6,418 nucleotides of DNA, taken from JBHIBA01 sp046758845. GTDB taxonomy: Bacteria; UBA8248; JACPRG01; G963555815. The stretch lies in assembly GCA_046758845.1 (NCBI GenBank), contig JBHIBA010000272.1, positions 1-6,418 of the forward strand, in the 5' to 3' direction. Position numbers and translations under genes: made by a program. This document shows, piece after piece, positions 5,873 to 6,418 of this stretch (position 1 is the stretch's first letter; every line of letters begins with the position of its first letter). The notes under the pieces were generated by a model. The model had not been told where the DNA came from, did not search any database, and was given only the letters and a program-made list of their open reading frames with translations.

Positions 5873-6418
5873 GGACTCGTGGAGGCGCTGGATCAACGCC
5901 GCCGATCTCACCCCGAGCGAGTATCAGCGACTCGCGCGAAAGGTCTGCCGACGAAGTCGCCCGGGACAACCGGGTTCGGCGGTAGGCCTACAAGACTTAG
6001 GGCGACGATTTCGACCGGGAGCGTCCCATCGCGCCTGTTCGCTTTACATTGCACGAGTACGGGACCGCGCAAAACCACTGTGTCCGCTGGTGGTTGGCCC
6101 TGTAGTGTTGCTACCAGTGGTTGTATCACACCGAATCGCTGCCAGGCCCGTCGCGGTCACCGATAACTCGCGCTTCAAAGGCGTGATTTTCGCCCTCCTT
6201 TGATACGGACCCTTTACGGGGTCAACCCTACCCATAGCCCTTTATGCAGAAGGCCGCATCTTACCACCGGCATTTCCCATTTCAACCCTTGACAGACGGA
6301 TGTCCAGCACCGACCGCCGTTCGGGCCTTTTTTGGTAGTCGGTGAAGCGGGGGCTGAGGGTCACCGACCCGCGCCCCGCGCTACAATTAACAGGAATGCT
6401 AAATGGCCGACATGTCAT
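5873..6418. other. Upstream region without an intact gene, possibly holding a decayed gene
   Basis: No full-length gene is convincing here. On the minus strand AAAGGAGG (6195-6202) is followed, where a start codon should be, by ATC at 6185-6187, then by an open frame reading TPLKRELSVTATGLAAIRC that ends at 6044. A second minus-strand frame (about 6156-5908) contains DTVVLRGPV and LPVEIVALSLVGL. The latter sounds to me like the C-terminal end of secreted or surface-protein repeat domains, from memory only. A frameshifted gene remnant would explain both. Small inverted repeats are CACCGAC (6308-6314) with GTCGGTG (6338-6344), GGGTC-ACC-GACCC (6358-6370) and CCCGG-GACAA-CCGGG (5960-5974). No tRNA or rRNA is recognised. 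Confidence 0.35.
6258..6285 (-). promoter_or_regulatory. Weak sigma-70-type promoter candidate
   Basis: On the minus strand TTGAAA (6280-6285) and TAAGAT (6258-6263) are 16 bp apart, five and four matches to the consensus hexamers. It points toward the decarboxylase cluster but lies about 390 bp before its first gene, so it would give a long leader or belong to the decayed gene in between. Confidence 0.22.

Noticed and set aside
6289..6294. Perfect TTGACA on the plus strand as a -35 box
   Set aside because: No TATAAT-like hexamer lies 15-19 bp downstream.
6308..6344. CACCGAC/GTCGGTG inverted repeat with TTTTTT between as an intrinsic terminator
   Set aside because: The T-run lies in the 23-nt loop and not after the stem, so it does not have terminator layout on either strand.
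6403..6418. Possible start of a plus-strand gene (ATG at 6403 after AGGA at 6392-6395, with TACAAT at 6382-6387)
   Set aside because: Only five codons are in the window, the -10-like box is too close to the ribosome site for both to work, and no -35 box is seen; it cannot be judged from this much sequence.

Overview
The window is about 60% GC by eye. It carries five genes, all on the minus strand and read from right to left, with short or no gaps between them. This looks like one catabolic or detoxifying gene cluster from a high-GC, probably environmental (soil, sediment or groundwater) bacterium. Shine-Dalgarno sites are clear, GTG and TTG starts are common, and the gaps hold REP-like palindromes, as in many uncultured high-GC lineages. 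The sequence alone does not fix the phylum.

Layout in transcription order. At 5872-5372 lies the alpha subunit, and at 5375-4770 the beta subunit, of a split thiamine-diphosphate (ThDP) 2-oxoacid decarboxylase of the sulfopyruvate/phosphonopyruvate decarboxylase type; the two are coupled by a GTGA stop/start overlap. A 134-bp gap with a palindromic repeat follows. At 4635-3238 is a UbiD-family decarboxylase (prenylated-FMN type, Arg/Glu/Glu triad present). A 122-bp gap with two hairpins follows. At 3115-1829 is an unusual protein of three fused RidA (YjgF/YER057c/UK114) domains, of which only the middle one keeps the usual Arg and Glu. After 28 bp comes a CocE/NonD-type alpha/beta hydrolase with a C-terminal jelly-roll domain at 1800-163. 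Positions 1-162 hold a mosaic of short repeats with a strong 11-bp hairpin that may end the transcript.

Positions 5873-6418 upstream of the first gene hold no convincing intact gene. A ribosome-binding site without a start codon and a short minus-strand reading frame suggest a decayed gene there, and a weak minus-strand promoter candidate sits at 6258-6285.

How the genes may work together (inference): two different decarboxylases, an imine/enamine deaminase-like protein and an esterase/amidase-like hydrolase together suggest breakdown of a carboxylated, probably nitrogen-containing or acyl-linked compound. The hydrolase would open an ester or amide, the RidA protein would clear an enamine/imine intermediate, and UbiD and the ThDP enzyme would remove CO2 from an unsaturated/aromatic acid and a 2-oxoacid. 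No transporter, regulator, UbiX-type flavin prenyltransferase or dehydrogenase is in the window, so substrate and order of steps stay open. The cluster of a split ThDP decarboxylase, UbiD, triple RidA and CocE-like hydrolase is the most interesting thing here.
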